The notes: generated from the letters alone by a model not told the origin. Counted from the first letter of the stretch, positions 6,725 to 15,861 are shown. The stretch: DNA of 23,829 nucleotides from JABFRJ01 sp033812735 (GCA_033812735.1 JAPXTA010000081.1:1-23829); one strand, 5' to 3'. A program made the numbers and translations.

Positions 6725-9220
6725 ATGCTGAACCTCGCCGAATACCGGAAGAAGAACGCACAGCTCGCGGATTTCCTGCCCTGGGCCGCGTTGGTCGCGC
6801 CGGGCGTTGTCCTCAACAAGGACGGATCGTTTCAACGGACGGCGCGGTTTCGCGGTCCCGATCTCGACAGCGCCACGCCGGCCGAACTGGTCGGCACGAC
6901 CGCGCGCCTGAACAATGCGCTGCGCCGTCTCGGCTCCGGCTGGGCGATCTTCGTCGAAGCACAGCGTCATCCCGCCACCGACTACCCGGAAAGCCTGTTT
7001 CCGGAATCTGCCTCGGCCCTTCTCGACATCGAACGCCGCGAGCAGTTCGAGGACTCCGGCGTCCTGTTCGAGTCGAGCTACTTCCTCACCTTCGTCTGGC
7101 TGCCGCCCGCCGAGGAAGCCTCGCGCATGGAAGCCTGGCTCTACGAGGGCCGTGAGCGCAGTGGGGTCGATCCCTGGGAACTGCTGAAGAGTTTCGTCGA
7201 TCGTACCGACCGCGTGCTCAATCTCGTCGAAGGCTTCGTGCCGGAAGCCGACTGGCTCGATGACTCGGAAACGCTGACCTACCTGCATTCGACCATTTCG
7301 ACCAAACGCCATCGCGTGCGCGTGCCGGAAACGCCAATGCACCTCGACGCGTTGCTGGCCGATCAGCCGCTCGCCGGCGGGCTGGAACCGCGGCTTGGCG
7401 ACTTCCATGTCCGCACGCTCACCGTCGTCGGATTCCCGACCTCGACATTCCCCGGAATCCTCGACGACCTCAACCGCCTGGCCTTCGTCTATCGGTGGTC
7501 GACGCGCGCCATCATGCTCGACAAGACCGACGCAACGCGCCTCGTCACGAAAATCCGCCGGCAGTGGTTTGCAAAGCGCAAATCAGTCGCGGCGATCCTG
7601 AAGGAGGTGATGACGAACGAGCAGTCGGTGTTACTGGACACCGACGCCGCGAACAAGGCCGCCGATGCCGACGCGGCCCTGCAAGACCTCGGCTCCGATC
7701 AGGTCGGCCAGGTCTATGTGACCGCGACCGTCACGGTGTGGAACGCCGACCGCACCATCGCCGACGAACGGCTGCGGCTGGTCGAGAAGGTCATCCAGTC
7801 GCGCGACTTCACCTGCATCGTGGAAGGCGTCAATGCCATCGAAGCCTGGCTCGGCTCGATCCCCGGCCAGACCTACGCGAACGTCCGCCAGCCGCCGATC
7901 TCGACGCTCAACCTCGCGCACATGATGCCACTGTCGGCAGTCTGGGCCGGGCCGGCGCGGGACGAACACCTCGGCATGCCGCCATTGTTCTACGCCAGGA
8001 CCGAAGGCGCGACGCCGTTCCGTTTCGCGCTCCATGTCGGCGATGTCGGCCACACCATGATCGTCGGGCCGACCGGGGCGGGCAAGTCCGTGCTGCTCGC
8101 TGTGATGGCGCTCCAGTTCCGCCGCTATCGCAATTCGCAAGTCTTCGTCTTCGATTTCGGCGGCAGCATCCGAGCCGCGACCTTGTCGATGGGCGGCGAT
8201 TGGCAGGACCTCGGCGGCACGCTTACCGACGAGGCGGAATCCACGTCCGTCGCGCTCCAGCCGCTGGCTCTCATCCATCATGTTCTCGAACGGGCCTGGG
8301 CCGCCGACTGGCTGGTCGACATTCTCCTGCGCGAGGGCGTTACGATCACCCCGGATGTTAAGGAATATATCTGGGCGGCGCTGACGTCGCTGGCCTCGGC
8401 GCCGGTCGAGGAGCGCACCATCACCGGCCTGACGGTGCTGTTGCAGTCCTCAGTGCTGAAACAGGCGCTGCGTCCCTACTGCATCGGCGGCGCGCATGGT
8501 CGGCTGCTTGACGCCGAGCACGAATATCTCGGCACGGCGAACGTCCAGGCCTTCGAGACCGAAGGGCTTGTCGGCACCAGGGCGGCGCCGGCCGTTCTCT
8601 CTTACCTGTTCCACCGCATCGAGGCCCGCTTCGACGGTCGACCGAGCCTGCTCGTCATCGACGAGGGCTGGCGGGCGCTCGACGACGGTGGCTTCGCCGA
8701 CAAGATCAAGGAATGGCTCAAGACGCTGCGGAAGAAGAACGTCAGCGTGGTCTTTTCCTCGCAGTCGCTGGCCGACATCGAGGCGTCGCCGATCGCGCCC
8801 GTCCTGGTCGAGAGCTGCCCGACGCGCATCTTCCTCGCCAACGAGCGCGCCATCGAGCCGCAGATCACCGCCGTCTATGAGCGGTTTGGGCTTAATTCCC
8901 GTCAGATCGAGATCATCGCGCGGGCGACCCCGAAGCGCGATTACTACTGCCAGTCGCGACGCGGCAACCGCTTGTTTGAGCTGGGGCTTGGCTCCGTCGC
9001 GCTGGCGCTGTGCGCATCGTCGGACAAGGCCGCGCACGCGCTGATCGACGAGCTGCTGCGCGATGGCGCGCGGCCGTACTTCCTCGAAGCCTGGCTCTAC
9101 GCCAACGACCTCGCCTGGGCCGCCGACCTCGTTCCCAATCTCACGAATGTCATCGATGCGTCCGTTGCAACGCATCAGCCGTCGCGCATCACGCCGTCAG
9201 AACAGGAGACGCCATCATGA
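6725..9220 (+). CDS. trbE: Conjugal transfer ATPase TrbE (VirB4 family)
   Basis: The largest secretion ATPase of the channel, 831 residues. The N-terminal CagE/TrbE/VirB domain (about residues 150-390) includes LHSTISTKRHRVRVP and TYANVRQPPISTLNLAHMMP. The C-terminal motor domain has Walker A GPTGAGKS (448-455) and Walker B LLVIDE (642-647). Motifs VVFSSQSLADI and SCPTRIFLAN follow. It opens LNLAEYRKKNAQLADFLPW, typical of family starts. It sits nine bases after trbD and its TGA overlaps the trbJ ATG. All ATPase motifs are intact, so I see no reason to doubt activity. Several long antisense frames over this gene are byproducts of high GC. Confidence 0.97.
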   Translation: MLNLAEYRKKNAQLADFLPWAALVAPGVVLNKDGSFQRTARFRGPDLDSATPAELVGTTARLNNALRRLGSGWAIFVEAQRHPATDYPESLFPESASALLDIERREQFEDSGVLFESSYFLTFVWLPPAEEASRMEAWLYEGRERSGVDPWELLKSFVDRTDRVLNLVEGFVPEADWLDDSETLTYLHSTISTKRHRVRVPETPMHLDALLADQPLAGGLEPRLGDFHVRTLTVVGFPTSTFPGILDDLNRLAFVYRWSTRAIMLDKTDATRLVTKIRRQWFAKRKSVAAILKEVMTNEQSVLLDTDAANKAADADAALQDLGSDQVGQVYVTATVTVWNADRTIADERLRLVEKVIQSRDFTCIVEGVNAIEAWLGSIPGQTYANVRQPPISTLNLAHMMPLSAVWAGPARDEHLGMPPLFYARTEGATPFRFALHVGDVGHTMIVGPTGAGKSVLLAVMALQFRRYRNSQVFVFDFGGSIRAATLSMGGDWQDLGGTLTDEAESTSVALQPLALIHHVLERAWAADWLVDILLREGVTITPDVKEYIWAALTSLASAPVEERTITGLTVLLQSSVLKQALRPYCIGGAHGRLLDAEHEYLGTANVQAFETEGLVGTRAAPAVLSYLFHRIEARFDGRPSLLVIDEGWRALDDGGFADKIKEWLKTLRKKNVSVVFSSQSLADIEASPIAPVLVESCPTRIFLANERAIEPQITAVYERFGLNSRQIEIIARATPKRDYYCQSRRGNRLFELGLGSVALALCASSDKAAHALIDELLRDGARPYFLEAWLYANDLAWAADLVPNLTNVIDASVATHQPSRITPSEQETPS

Positions 9221-9969
9221 TTCTGTCCGTATTCCGCTTGCGTTATCGCCACCCGATTGCGGCGGGTGCGCTCGTGCTTGCCGTGACGTTTGCACCCGGC
9301 AGCACCGATGCATTTGACATCGTCTACGACCCGTCGAACTACGCGCAGAACGTCCTGACCGCCGCACGCGCGCTTCAGCAGATCAACAACCAGATCACCT
9401 CGCTCGCCAATCAGACGCAGATGCTGATCAACCAGGCGAAGCACCTCGCCAGCCTGCCAACGTCTGTCCTCTCCCAGATCGACGGCAACTTCGCCGAGAT
9501 GAAGCGGCTGATGGGTGAGGCCGACAAATTGGCCTACAACGTCGGCAATATCGAGACACAGTTCTCGTCGACCTTCCAGAACTTCGCGGTCGGCAAGACC
9601 GACGCGCAGCTCATCACGTCCGCACGCGACCGTTGGCAGCAATCGCTGTCGGCCTACGAGCACTCGCTGAAGGCCGGAGCGGTCGCCGTGCAGAACCTCG
9701 ACGGCACGCGCGCCCAGACCAGCACGCTGGTCGACTCCAGCCAGTCGGCCGTCGGCGTGCTTCAGGCGACGCAGGCCGGCAACCAACTCATCGGCGTCCA
9801 GACCCGGCAACTTGCCGACCTCACCGCGATGCTCGCCGCACAGGGCAGAGCCGACGCCCTTGAGAACTCCCGCAAGGCCGCGGCGCAGGAGCAGTCGCGC
9901 GAACAGCTCAGCCGCTTCCTGACCGGAAGCAGCTACAGCCCGACGCCCGTTCGCATGTTCCATGACTGA
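9217..9969 (+). CDS. trbJ: Conjugal transfer protein TrbJ (VirB5-like)
   Basis: A periplasmic or pilus-tip protein of 250 residues from ATG 9217, which overlaps the trbE stop by four bases; the same frame stays open upstream inside trbE, but that is not a start. A signal peptide (about residues 1-32, hydrophobic AAGALVLAVTFAPG) precedes DIVYDPSNYAQNVLTAARAL, a strongly conserved TrbJ opening. The remainder is almost wholly alpha-helical and rich in Gln, Ala and Asn (QQINNQITSLANQTQMLINQ), consistent with a long coiled bundle. In P-type systems TrbJ takes part in mating-pair contact. The gene is complete and has normal length. Confidence 0.94.
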   Translation: MILSVFRLRYRHPIAAGALVLAVTFAPGSTDAFDIVYDPSNYAQNVLTAARALQQINNQITSLANQTQMLINQAKHLASLPTSVLSQIDGNFAEMKRLMGEADKLAYNVGNIETQFSSTFQNFAVGKTDAQLITSARDRWQQSLSAYEHSLKAGAVAVQNLDGTRAQTSTLVDSSQSAVGVLQATQAGNQLIGVQTRQLADLTAMLAAQGRADALENSRKAAAQEQSREQLSRFLTGSSYSPTPVRMFHD

Positions 9970-9978
9970 GGGACGACG

Positions 9979-10245
9979 ATGGATTGGAAAGTTGCAACCC
10001 GAGTTGTCGCCGTCCTCGCATTTGCCGTGATCGTGGCGGCTTGCGCCATTGCGTTGCGTCCCGACGCCACCGAGGAAACACCCGCGTCGACCGCTCAGTC
10101 ACAGAGCGAGGAGCCTGCATCCAGCGAATTGCTCCGCTGCCGCGAGATCGGCGCGGCCGCGCTCGACGACGCCGGTTGCAAGAAGGCGTGGGCGGACAGC
10201 CGCCGTCATTTCCTGGAAGGCGATGCTGGGCGCGCGCGGCCATGA
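9979..10245 (+). CDS. trbK: TrbK-like entry-exclusion lipoprotein
   Basis: A small protein of 88 residues lying between trbJ and trbL, the place where alphaproteobacterial operons keep a putative entry-exclusion protein. The N-terminus is a signal sequence with a lipobox-like VAAC (Cys22), so an envelope lipoprotein is likely. A low-complexity Thr/Ser/Glu linker follows, then a compact end LLRCREIGAAALDDAGCKKAW with two cysteines that could pair. Plasmid TrbK proteins stop redundant transfer into cells that already carry the element; the role here rests on position and lipobox because sequence similarity in this group is low. Four-base overlap with trbL. Confidence 0.8.
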   Translation: MDWKVATRVVAVLAFAVIVAACAIALRPDATEETPASTAQSQSEEPASSELLRCREIGAAALDDAGCKKAWADSRRHFLEGDAGRARP

Positions 10246-11591
10246 ACACCGGCGTCATCGACCGCTTTCTGGAGACATTTACCCGCTACATTGATAGCGG
10301 CTTCGGCCTGCTCGGCGGCGAGATCGGATTCCTCACCTCCACACTGATCGTCATCGACATCACGCTGGCGGGCCTGTTCTGGGCCTGGGGCGTCGACGAA
10401 GACGTGCTTGCCCGTCTCATCAGGAAGACGCTCTATATCGGCTTCTTCGCCTTCATCATCGGTAACTTCAACCGGCTCGCCGGGATCGTCTTCCAGTCCT
10501 TCAGCGGCCTCGGCCTGAAGGCGGGCGGATCGTCGCTCACGGCCGACACATTGCTCCAGCCCGGCCGCGTCGCGCTGGTCGGCATCGACGCCGGCATGCC
10601 CATCCTCAAGGCCGCCGGCGACCTGATGGGCTACATCTCGTTCTTCGAGAATTTTGTGCAGATCATGGTGCTGATGATCGCCTGGGCGATCGTGCTCATC
10701 GCCTTCTTCATTCTCGCGGTCCAGATATTCGTCACGCTGATCGAGTTCAAATTGACCACGCTCGCGGGCTTCGTGCTGATCCCGTTCGCGCTGTTCAACA
10801 AGACCGCGTTCCTCGCCGAAAAGGTCCTCGGCAACATTGTCGCCTCCGGCGTCAAGATTCTCGTGCTCGCCGTGATCGTCGGCATCGGCTCCCGCCTGTT
10901 CAGCGAATTCACGACCGGCTTCTCCGGTACACCGACCATCACCGACGCGCTGGCGCTTGTGCTCGGCGCGCTGTCGCTGATGGGATTGTCGATCTTCGGT
11001 CCCGGCATCGCTACCGGACTTGTTTCCGGCGCGCCGCAACTCGGTGCAGGCGCCGCCGTCGGCACTGGCCTTGCCGTCGCCGGCATCGGTGCGGCCGGCG
11101 TCATGGGCGCAAGCGCTGGCCTCTCCGGCGCGGCGAGCGCGGTTGGTGGCGGCGGACGCATGACCGCGGCCGCCGCGCGCGGAGGTGCGTATCTCGCCGG
11201 CAGCACATCGAGCGCCTATGGCGCCGGCGCATCCGGCCAGAGCCGCATGGGCGCCGTCGCTGCCGGTCTGGGCGGCGTTACAAGGGCCGGCGCATCCGCA
11301 GCTATCCAGCCTGTGCGACAGGCTGCATCGCGCGCCGCCGCATCCCTCAAATCGAGTTACGCAGCCGGCCGCGCCGCCGCCACGGGCGGACCATCCTCAC
11401 CGGCAACAGCCGCGGGCGCTTCAGCCGCTCAAACCCCTTTAGCATCCGGCGCACCACCGGCCTGGGCCGCGCGCATGAAGCGCAGCCAGACCTTGAGCCA
11501 CGGCGCGACCGCCGCTGCCCATGCCGTGCGTTCGGGCGATCACGGCGGCGGCTCCATGTCCGTGTCCCTCCATCAGGATGATCATAAATGA
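10242..11591 (+). CDS. trbL: Conjugal transfer membrane protein TrbL (VirB6 family)
   Basis: A polytopic inner-membrane channel component, 449 residues from ATG 10242, which overlaps the trbK stop. Residues about 1-255 hold at least five hydrophobic segments, including LTSTLIVIDITLAGLFWAW, LIRKTLYIGFFAFIIGNF, IMVLMIAWAIVLIAFFILA and LVLAVIVGIGSRLF, plus the TrbL-typical FVTLIEFKLTTLAGFVLIPF. From about residue 260 the protein becomes extremely Ala/Gly-rich and low in complexity and ends in a hydrophilic HGATAAAHAVRSGDH-like tail, as is usual for TrbL/VirB6 long forms. Overlaps trbF by four bases. Confidence 0.95.
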   Translation: MNTGVIDRFLETFTRYIDSGFGLLGGEIGFLTSTLIVIDITLAGLFWAWGVDEDVLARLIRKTLYIGFFAFIIGNFNRLAGIVFQSFSGLGLKAGGSSLTADTLLQPGRVALVGIDAGMPILKAAGDLMGYISFFENFVQIMVLMIAWAIVLIAFFILAVQIFVTLIEFKLTTLAGFVLIPFALFNKTAFLAEKVLGNIVASGVKILVLAVIVGIGSRLFSEFTTGFSGTPTITDALALVLGALSLMGLSIFGPGIATGLVSGAPQLGAGAAVGTGLAVAGIGAAGVMGASAGLSGAASAVGGGGRMTAAAARGGAYLAGSTSSAYGAGASGQSRMGAVAAGLGGVTRAGASAAIQPVRQAASRAAASLKSSYAAGRAAATGGPSSPATAAGASAAQTPLASGAPPAWAARMKRSQTLSHGATAAAHAVRSGDHGGGSMSVSLHQDDHK

Positions 11592-12274
11592 ATCTCTTCC
11601 GCCGTCCCTCCGTGCGCTACGCGCGCACGCCCGAACCCGAAACTCCGTATCTCAAAGCCGCGCAGGTCTGGGACGAGCGCATCGGCTCTGCGCGCGTGCA
11701 AGCAAAGAACTGGCGACTCATGGCCTTCGGCTCGCTGGTGCTCGCCGGCGGCTTCGCGGCCGCGCTGGTGTGGCAATCGACGCAGGGCACGGTCGTTCCC
11801 TGGGTGGTTCAAGTCGACAAGTTCGGCGAGGCGCAGGCGATCGCGTCCGCCGTCGCGGACTACAAGCCGACCGATCCGCAGATCGCGTGGCATCTCGCGC
11901 GCTTCATCGAGCAGGTGCGCAGCATTCCGGCTGACCCCGTCGTCGTGCGACAGAACTGGCTGCGCGCCTACGACTACACGACCGATCGCGGCGCCATCGC
12001 ATTGAACGATTACGCGCGCGGCAACGATCCCTTCGCGAAGGTCGGCAAGCAGCAGGTCGCGGTCGAAATCTCAAGCGTCATTCGCGCCTCGCCGGAATCA
12101 TTCCGCATCGCCTGGCTGGAGCGCCGTTACGAGAATGGTCAGCTCTCCGGCACCGAACGCTGGACCGCCATCCTGACCATCGTAATCCAGCAGCCGCGCA
12201 GCGCCGACAAGCTGCGCGCCAATCCGCTCGGTGTGTTCGTCAACGCAATCAACTGGTCGAAGGAGATGGGGTGA
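11588..12274 (+). CDS. trbF: Conjugal transfer protein TrbF (VirB8 family)
   Basis: A bitopic inner-membrane assembly factor of 228 residues. A short cytoplasmic N-terminus (PETPYLKAAQVWDERIG) is followed by a single membrane helix at about residues 43-62 (RLMAFGSLVLAGGFAAALVW). The periplasmic NTF2-like VirB8 domain contains VVPWVVQVDKFGEA, FIEQVRSIPADPVVVRQNW and TERWTAILTI. It bridges the inner-membrane ATPases to the TrbG/TrbI core. Four-base overlaps on both sides. Complete and of normal length. Confidence 0.95.
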   Translation: MNLFRRPSVRYARTPEPETPYLKAAQVWDERIGSARVQAKNWRLMAFGSLVLAGGFAAALVWQSTQGTVVPWVVQVDKFGEAQAIASAVADYKPTDPQIAWHLARFIEQVRSIPADPVVVRQNWLRAYDYTTDRGAIALNDYARGNDPFAKVGKQQVAVEISSVIRASPESFRIAWLERRYENGQLSGTERWTAILTIVIQQPRSADKLRANPLGVFVNAINWSKEMG

Positions 12275-13293
12275 TGGGGGACAACAGAAAAAATGCTGCG
12301 CCGGCGCTGATCGCCATGATGCTGGCGACGACAGCGCTTGCCGGCTGCGCCAACAAGTTCATTCCGCCGGACATCGACTACGACGATGCCGCGCCCGCCG
12401 TGCTCAGCGCCGATCCGGTCGGGCCGGTGCAGGTCGTCGAGCTGCCGAAGCCACTGCCGTTGCCCGGCCAGTTGAAGCCCGTCGGCGGAAAGAAGCCGAA
12501 GCCCGAACCGACCGATCCGAAGAAGCGCGTCGCCCAGGCCAATGAAGCGGCGCGGATGCAGCCGGTGCGTAATGGCTTCATCAACGCCGTGCAGGTTTAT
12601 CCCTTCGTCGTCGGCGCGCTCTATCAAGTCTACGCCGCGCCCGGACAAGTGACCGACATCGCGCTTCAGCCCGGCGAGCAACTTGTCGGCGCAGGCCCCG
12701 TCGCCGCCGGTGACACCGTGCGCTGGATCGTCGGCGATACGCTCAGCGGCTCCGGTCAGGCCGCCCAGGTCCACATCCTCGTCAAGCCGACGCGACCCGA
12801 CCTTCAGACCAACCTCGTCATCAACACCAACCTGCGCACCTATCACATGGAACTGCGCTCGACCGAGAAGACCTACATGGCCTCGGTGTCGTGGCAGTAT
12901 CCGCAGGATCAGTTGATCGCGCTGCGTCGGCAGAATGCGCAAGCCGCACTGACGCAGCCGGTCGCGTCTGGCGTCGACATCTCGAAGCTGAACTTCCGTT
13001 ATGCAATCGAGGGCGATAGCGCGCCGTGGCGGCCGCTGCGCGCCTTCGACGATGGCAACAAGGTCTATATCGAGTTTCCGTCGGGGATCGGGCAGGGCGA
13101 GATGCCGCCGCTGTTCGTCATAGGATCCTCCGGCAATTCCGAACTGGTCAACTATCGCGCTCGACAGAATTACTACGTCGTCGATCGTCTCTTTGCTGCC
13201 GCCGAACTCAGGCTGGGCGACAAGGACAGCGAGAAGCGCGTGCGGATCGTGCGCACCGACGGCCGGCCGGGACGAAGCGCGAGGTTGTTCTGA
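12271..13293 (+). CDS. trbG: Conjugal transfer core protein TrbG (VirB9/CagX family)
   Basis: An outer-membrane/periplasmic core-complex subunit of 340 residues. The N-terminus carries a signal sequence ending in a clear lipobox LAGC (Cys26), so the protein is probably lipid-anchored itself; there is no separate VirB7-like gene here, which fits. A Pro/Lys-rich linker (LPKPLPLPGQLKP, about 55-75) precedes the CagX fold: VYPFVVGALYQVYAAPGQVT, ILVKPTRPDLQTNLVINT, YHMELRSTEKTYMASVSW, then NFRYAIEGDSAPWRP and YYVVDRLFAAAELRLG. Overlaps trbF by four bases; its TGA shares one base with the trbI ATG. Confidence 0.95.
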   Translation: MMGDNRKNAAPALIAMMLATTALAGCANKFIPPDIDYDDAAPAVLSADPVGPVQVVELPKPLPLPGQLKPVGGKKPKPEPTDPKKRVAQANEAARMQPVRNGFINAVQVYPFVVGALYQVYAAPGQVTDIALQPGEQLVGAGPVAAGDTVRWIVGDTLSGSGQAAQVHILVKPTRPDLQTNLVINTNLRTYHMELRSTEKTYMASVSWQYPQDQLIALRRQNAQAALTQPVASGVDISKLNFRYAIEGDSAPWRPLRAFDDGNKVYIEFPSGIGQGEMPPLFVIGSSGNSELVNYRARQNYYVVDRLFAAAELRLGDKDSEKRVRIVRTDGRPGRSARLF

Positions 13294-14498
13294 TGACCGA
13301 CGCTCCGACTCCGCCTCCCGGCGATATCCGGGCCGAGCTGCGCTTGCGGCCCGAGCAGCCGCGCGTCACGCGCTTGTCGCGCAAAGTGCTCATTACGCTC
13401 GGCGGCGTCAGCGCCCTCATCATCATGGCCGCGCTGTTCTGGGCGCTCGATGCCAACCGGCGCATGAACCAATCGCCGACCGAACTCTACAGCACCGAGA
13501 ACCGCACGCCGGCAGATGGGCTGGCCGGCCTTCCGAAGGACTATACCGGCATCCCCAAGCTCGGCCCGGCCCTGCCGGGCGACCTTGGGCGTCCGATTCT
13601 GAGTGCGCAGGATGAAGGCAAACCCGTCGTCGCGCCCGACATCCGAACGCCGCGCGCCGATCCCACCGAACAGCGCCGTCTCGCCGAAATCGAAGCCGCG
13701 CGCGTCGCCAAGGTGTTCACCGACAGCCGCGGCGTGCAGGCGCCTGCGACAGCGCCCGCCGTTGGCCGTGTCGATCCGGCCACTGGCCTCACGCTGCCGA
13801 CCGAAACGCCTCCGCTCGATCCGGGCGCGGCGCAAAACATGCAGGATCGCAAGCTCGCCTTCGTCAACGCGGCCGTCGATCGGCGCACCGTCACGCCCGA
13901 TCGCGTGCAGGAGAAGGTGTCGCCCTATGTCGTGCAAGCCGGCACCGTCATTCCGGCAGCGCTAATTACCGGCATCAAATCCGACCTGCCCGGAACGATC
14001 ACCGCGCAGGTGACGGAGCAGGTTTACGACACCCCGACCGGCAAGCAGCTCCTCATCCCGCAAGGCGCGCGGCTGATCGGCCAGTACGACAGCCAGGTCG
14101 CATTCGGGCAGTCGCGCGTGCTGCTCGTCTGGAATCGCATCATCATGCCCAACGGCACGTCGATCGTTCTGGAAAGGCAACCGGGCGCCGACGCCGAAGG
14201 CTATTCCGGGCTCGAGGACGACGTCGATTATCATTGGGGTCAGCTTTTCAAGGCGGCGATCCTCTCGACCTTGCTCGGCGTCGGCACCGAGCTCGGATCG
14301 AGCAACAACGAAAACGAGATCGCGCGGGCGATCCGCCAGAGCAGCCAGGACACGGCGTCCGATGTCGGCCGTCAGCTCATCCGACGCCAGCTCAACATTC
14401 AGCCGACGCTCACGATCCGACCGGGCTTCCCCGTCCGTGTGATCGTCAATCGCGACCTAATATTGCAGCCCTATGGGGCCGCGAAGGAGCCGTCATGA
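13293..14498 (+). CDS. trbI: Conjugal transfer core protein TrbI (VirB10 family)
   Basis: An inner-to-outer-membrane spanning core protein, 401 residues from ATG 13293. A Pro-rich cytoplasmic start is followed by one membrane helix at about 31-52 (KVLITLGGVSALIIMAALFW) and a long Pro/Ala linker (about 60-190). The beta-barrel VirB10 domain shows SPYVVQAGTVIPAALITGI, LIPQGARLIGQYDSQVAFGQ, RVLLVWNRIIMPNG and the closing PVRVIVNRDLILQPY. The window between LLGVGTELG and the tail contains the antenna region expected in this family. Overlaps both neighbours. Complete. Confidence 0.95.
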   Translation: MTDAPTPPPGDIRAELRLRPEQPRVTRLSRKVLITLGGVSALIIMAALFWALDANRRMNQSPTELYSTENRTPADGLAGLPKDYTGIPKLGPALPGDLGRPILSAQDEGKPVVAPDIRTPRADPTEQRRLAEIEAARVAKVFTDSRGVQAPATAPAVGRVDPATGLTLPTETPPLDPGAAQNMQDRKLAFVNAAVDRRTVTPDRVQEKVSPYVVQAGTVIPAALITGIKSDLPGTITAQVTEQVYDTPTGKQLLIPQGARLIGQYDSQVAFGQSRVLLVWNRIIMPNGTSIVLERQPGADAEGYSGLEDDVDYHWGQLFKAAILSTLLGVGTELGSSNNENEIARAIRQSSQDTASDVGRQLIRRQLNIQPTLTIRPGFPVRVIVNRDLILQPYGAAKEPS

Positions 14499-14722
14499 CC
14501 AAGCTCAGGCTCTCGGCTCTCCTTGACGACAAGCCGGTCAAGCTCACGGTCGAGTTGCCGGCTGCCGTTCATCGCGATCTTGTCGCCTACGCCGAGATTC
14601 TTGCCCAGACCTCGGGCCAAGCGATGCCTCCCGATCCGGGCAAGCTGATCGCGCCTATGCTCCAGCGCTTCATGGCCACTGATAAGGGCTTCACCAAAGA
14701 GAAACGCACGACACGACGCTAA
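14495..14722 (+). CDS. DUF2274 family protein
   Basis: A 75-residue protein beginning MTKLRLSALLDDKPVKLTVELPA, the signature of the DUF2274 family, found almost exclusively directly after trbI in alphaproteobacterial conjugation operons. It resembles a ribbon-helix-helix opening (beta strand VKLTVELPA, then two helices HRDLVAYAEILAQ and KLIAPMLQRFM), so a DNA-binding or regulatory role is possible but unproven. The start overlaps the trbI stop by four bases, making it the last translationally coupled member of the operon. Confidence 0.9.
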   Translation: MTKLRLSALLDDKPVKLTVELPAAVHRDLVAYAEILAQTSGQAMPPDPGKLIAPMLQRFMATDKGFTKEKRTTRR

Positions 14723-14778
14723 GATAGATGTGGCATTGAAAAACCGCTCGACCCGCTAGGACGGTAAATCCGCGATTC

Positions 14779-14925
14779 ATGAGGACAAAAGAAGAACATC
14801 GGCTGAGCAACGTCAATCAGGAACTTGAAATGTCAGAAGCGGCAGAGGCCGATTCTATGTCGGAATCGGAACGGCTCGACATGGCCGTGGTTCAGGCGAT
14901 TGCGGCGCATGATGGCGACCCGTGA
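14779..14925 (+). CDS. Possible small acidic protein, 48 residues
   Basis: In the 320 bases between the trb operon and the defence block, an ATG at 14779 opens a 48-residue frame rich in Glu, Asp, Ser and Ala (EEHRLSNVNQELEMSEAAEA), ending in TGA 14923-14925. I recognise no family. It could be a short regulator, a remnant or chance; its good alpha-helix/acidic composition is the only argument for it. Confidence 0.3.
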   Translation: MRTKEEHRLSNVNQELEMSEAAEADSMSESERLDMAVVQAIAAHDGDP

Positions 14926-15042
14926 CGCACGATCCCTGATAGCCGTCCGTGACCGGCACCCTCCAACCCGGTATTAACGGTTAAGCTGGTATTGACTGTG
15001 ATCGACAATCGACGTCATCGACAGCACGATGTGGGAACGGTC

Positions 15043-15822
15043 ATGGCCGAGACGCAAATTGAATGGACTGACGCCACCTGGAATCCAGTTGCTGGCTGCT
15101 CCATCGTCAGCGCGGGCTGCACGAATTGCTATGCCATGGAAATGGCGAGACGACTTCAGGCGATGAATGTTCCGAAATATAAAGGACTCACGCGACGCAG
15201 CGGAAAACGAACCGTTTGGAACGGCGTGGTCCGTGAAGACAAGGCCGCCTTGGACATTCCGCTGCGCTGGAAGAAGCCGCGAAAAATCTTCGTTAACTCG
15301 ATGTCTGACCTGTTTCATGATCGGGTGACGGACGCCTTCATCCTGAGAGTCTGGGCCGTCATGCGTGCCACGCCCCACCATCACTATCAGATCCTTACCA
15401 AGCGTCCGGAGCGGATGGGGGCGCTGGTTCGCTCCAAGATCGGCGAAGTTCTGCCGAACGTATGGCTCGGCACCAGTGTCGAGAGCGCCAACGTCGCGGG
15501 TCGCATCGATCATTTGCGCACCATCCCGGCTGCAATCCGTTTCATCTCATTTGAGCCGCTGATCGGTCCGGTAGGGTCAGTCGATCTTCGCGACATCCAT
15601 TGGGCCATCGTCGGCGGAGAAAGCGGAAGATCGGCTCGCCCGATCCGTGAAGATTGGATCGATGAAATCTTCGATCAGTGTGCGATGCACAACACCGCGT
15701 TCTTCTTTAAGCAGTGGGGGACATGGGGGAAAGACAACAAGCGTCGTTCCAAAAAGGCCAATGGGCGCGTATATCGCGATCAGGTCTGGGACGAAATGCC
15801 GAAGGCTTCGCTCGCGCTCTGA
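15043..15822 (+). CDS. DUF5131 / phage Gp37-Gp68 family three-Cys protein
   Basis: A 259-residue protein from ATG 15043 (an earlier in-frame codon at 14992 lies outside the conserved start). It opens IEWTDATWNPVAGCSIVSAGCTNCYAM, the hallmark of the family, with cysteines at 19, 26 and 29 (C-x6-C-x2-C) able to bind a metal or iron-sulfur cluster. Further conserved stretches are RKIFVNSMSDLFHDRV, HHYQILTKRPERM, VWLGTSVES, RFISFEPLIGPV, WAIVGGESG and FFFKQWG, consistent with a TIM-barrel-like fold distantly reminiscent of radical-SAM enzymes. It is followed 39 bp later by tcmP, its usual companion. The pair recurs in phages and mobile islands. Biochemical role unknown; defence or nucleic-acid modification is an inference. 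Confidence 0.88.
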   Translation: MAETQIEWTDATWNPVAGCSIVSAGCTNCYAMEMARRLQAMNVPKYKGLTRRSGKRTVWNGVVREDKAALDIPLRWKKPRKIFVNSMSDLFHDRVTDAFILRVWAVMRATPHHHYQILTKRPERMGALVRSKIGEVLPNVWLGTSVESANVAGRIDHLRTIPAAIRFISFEPLIGPVGSVDLRDIHWAIVGGESGRSARPIREDWIDEIFDQCAMHNTAFFFKQWGTWGKDNKRRSKKANGRVYRDQVWDEMPKASLAL

Positions 15823-15861
15823 GAATGACGCCTCTGGATAGCAGGATTCATTCGGAGGCGA

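Noticed and set aside
6245..7408. Long reverse-strand frame of 387 residues over trbC-trbE
   Set aside because: The forward genes are clearly recognised proteins. The antisense frame is a common result of high third-position GC, and its translation is Arg/Glu-rich with no family features.
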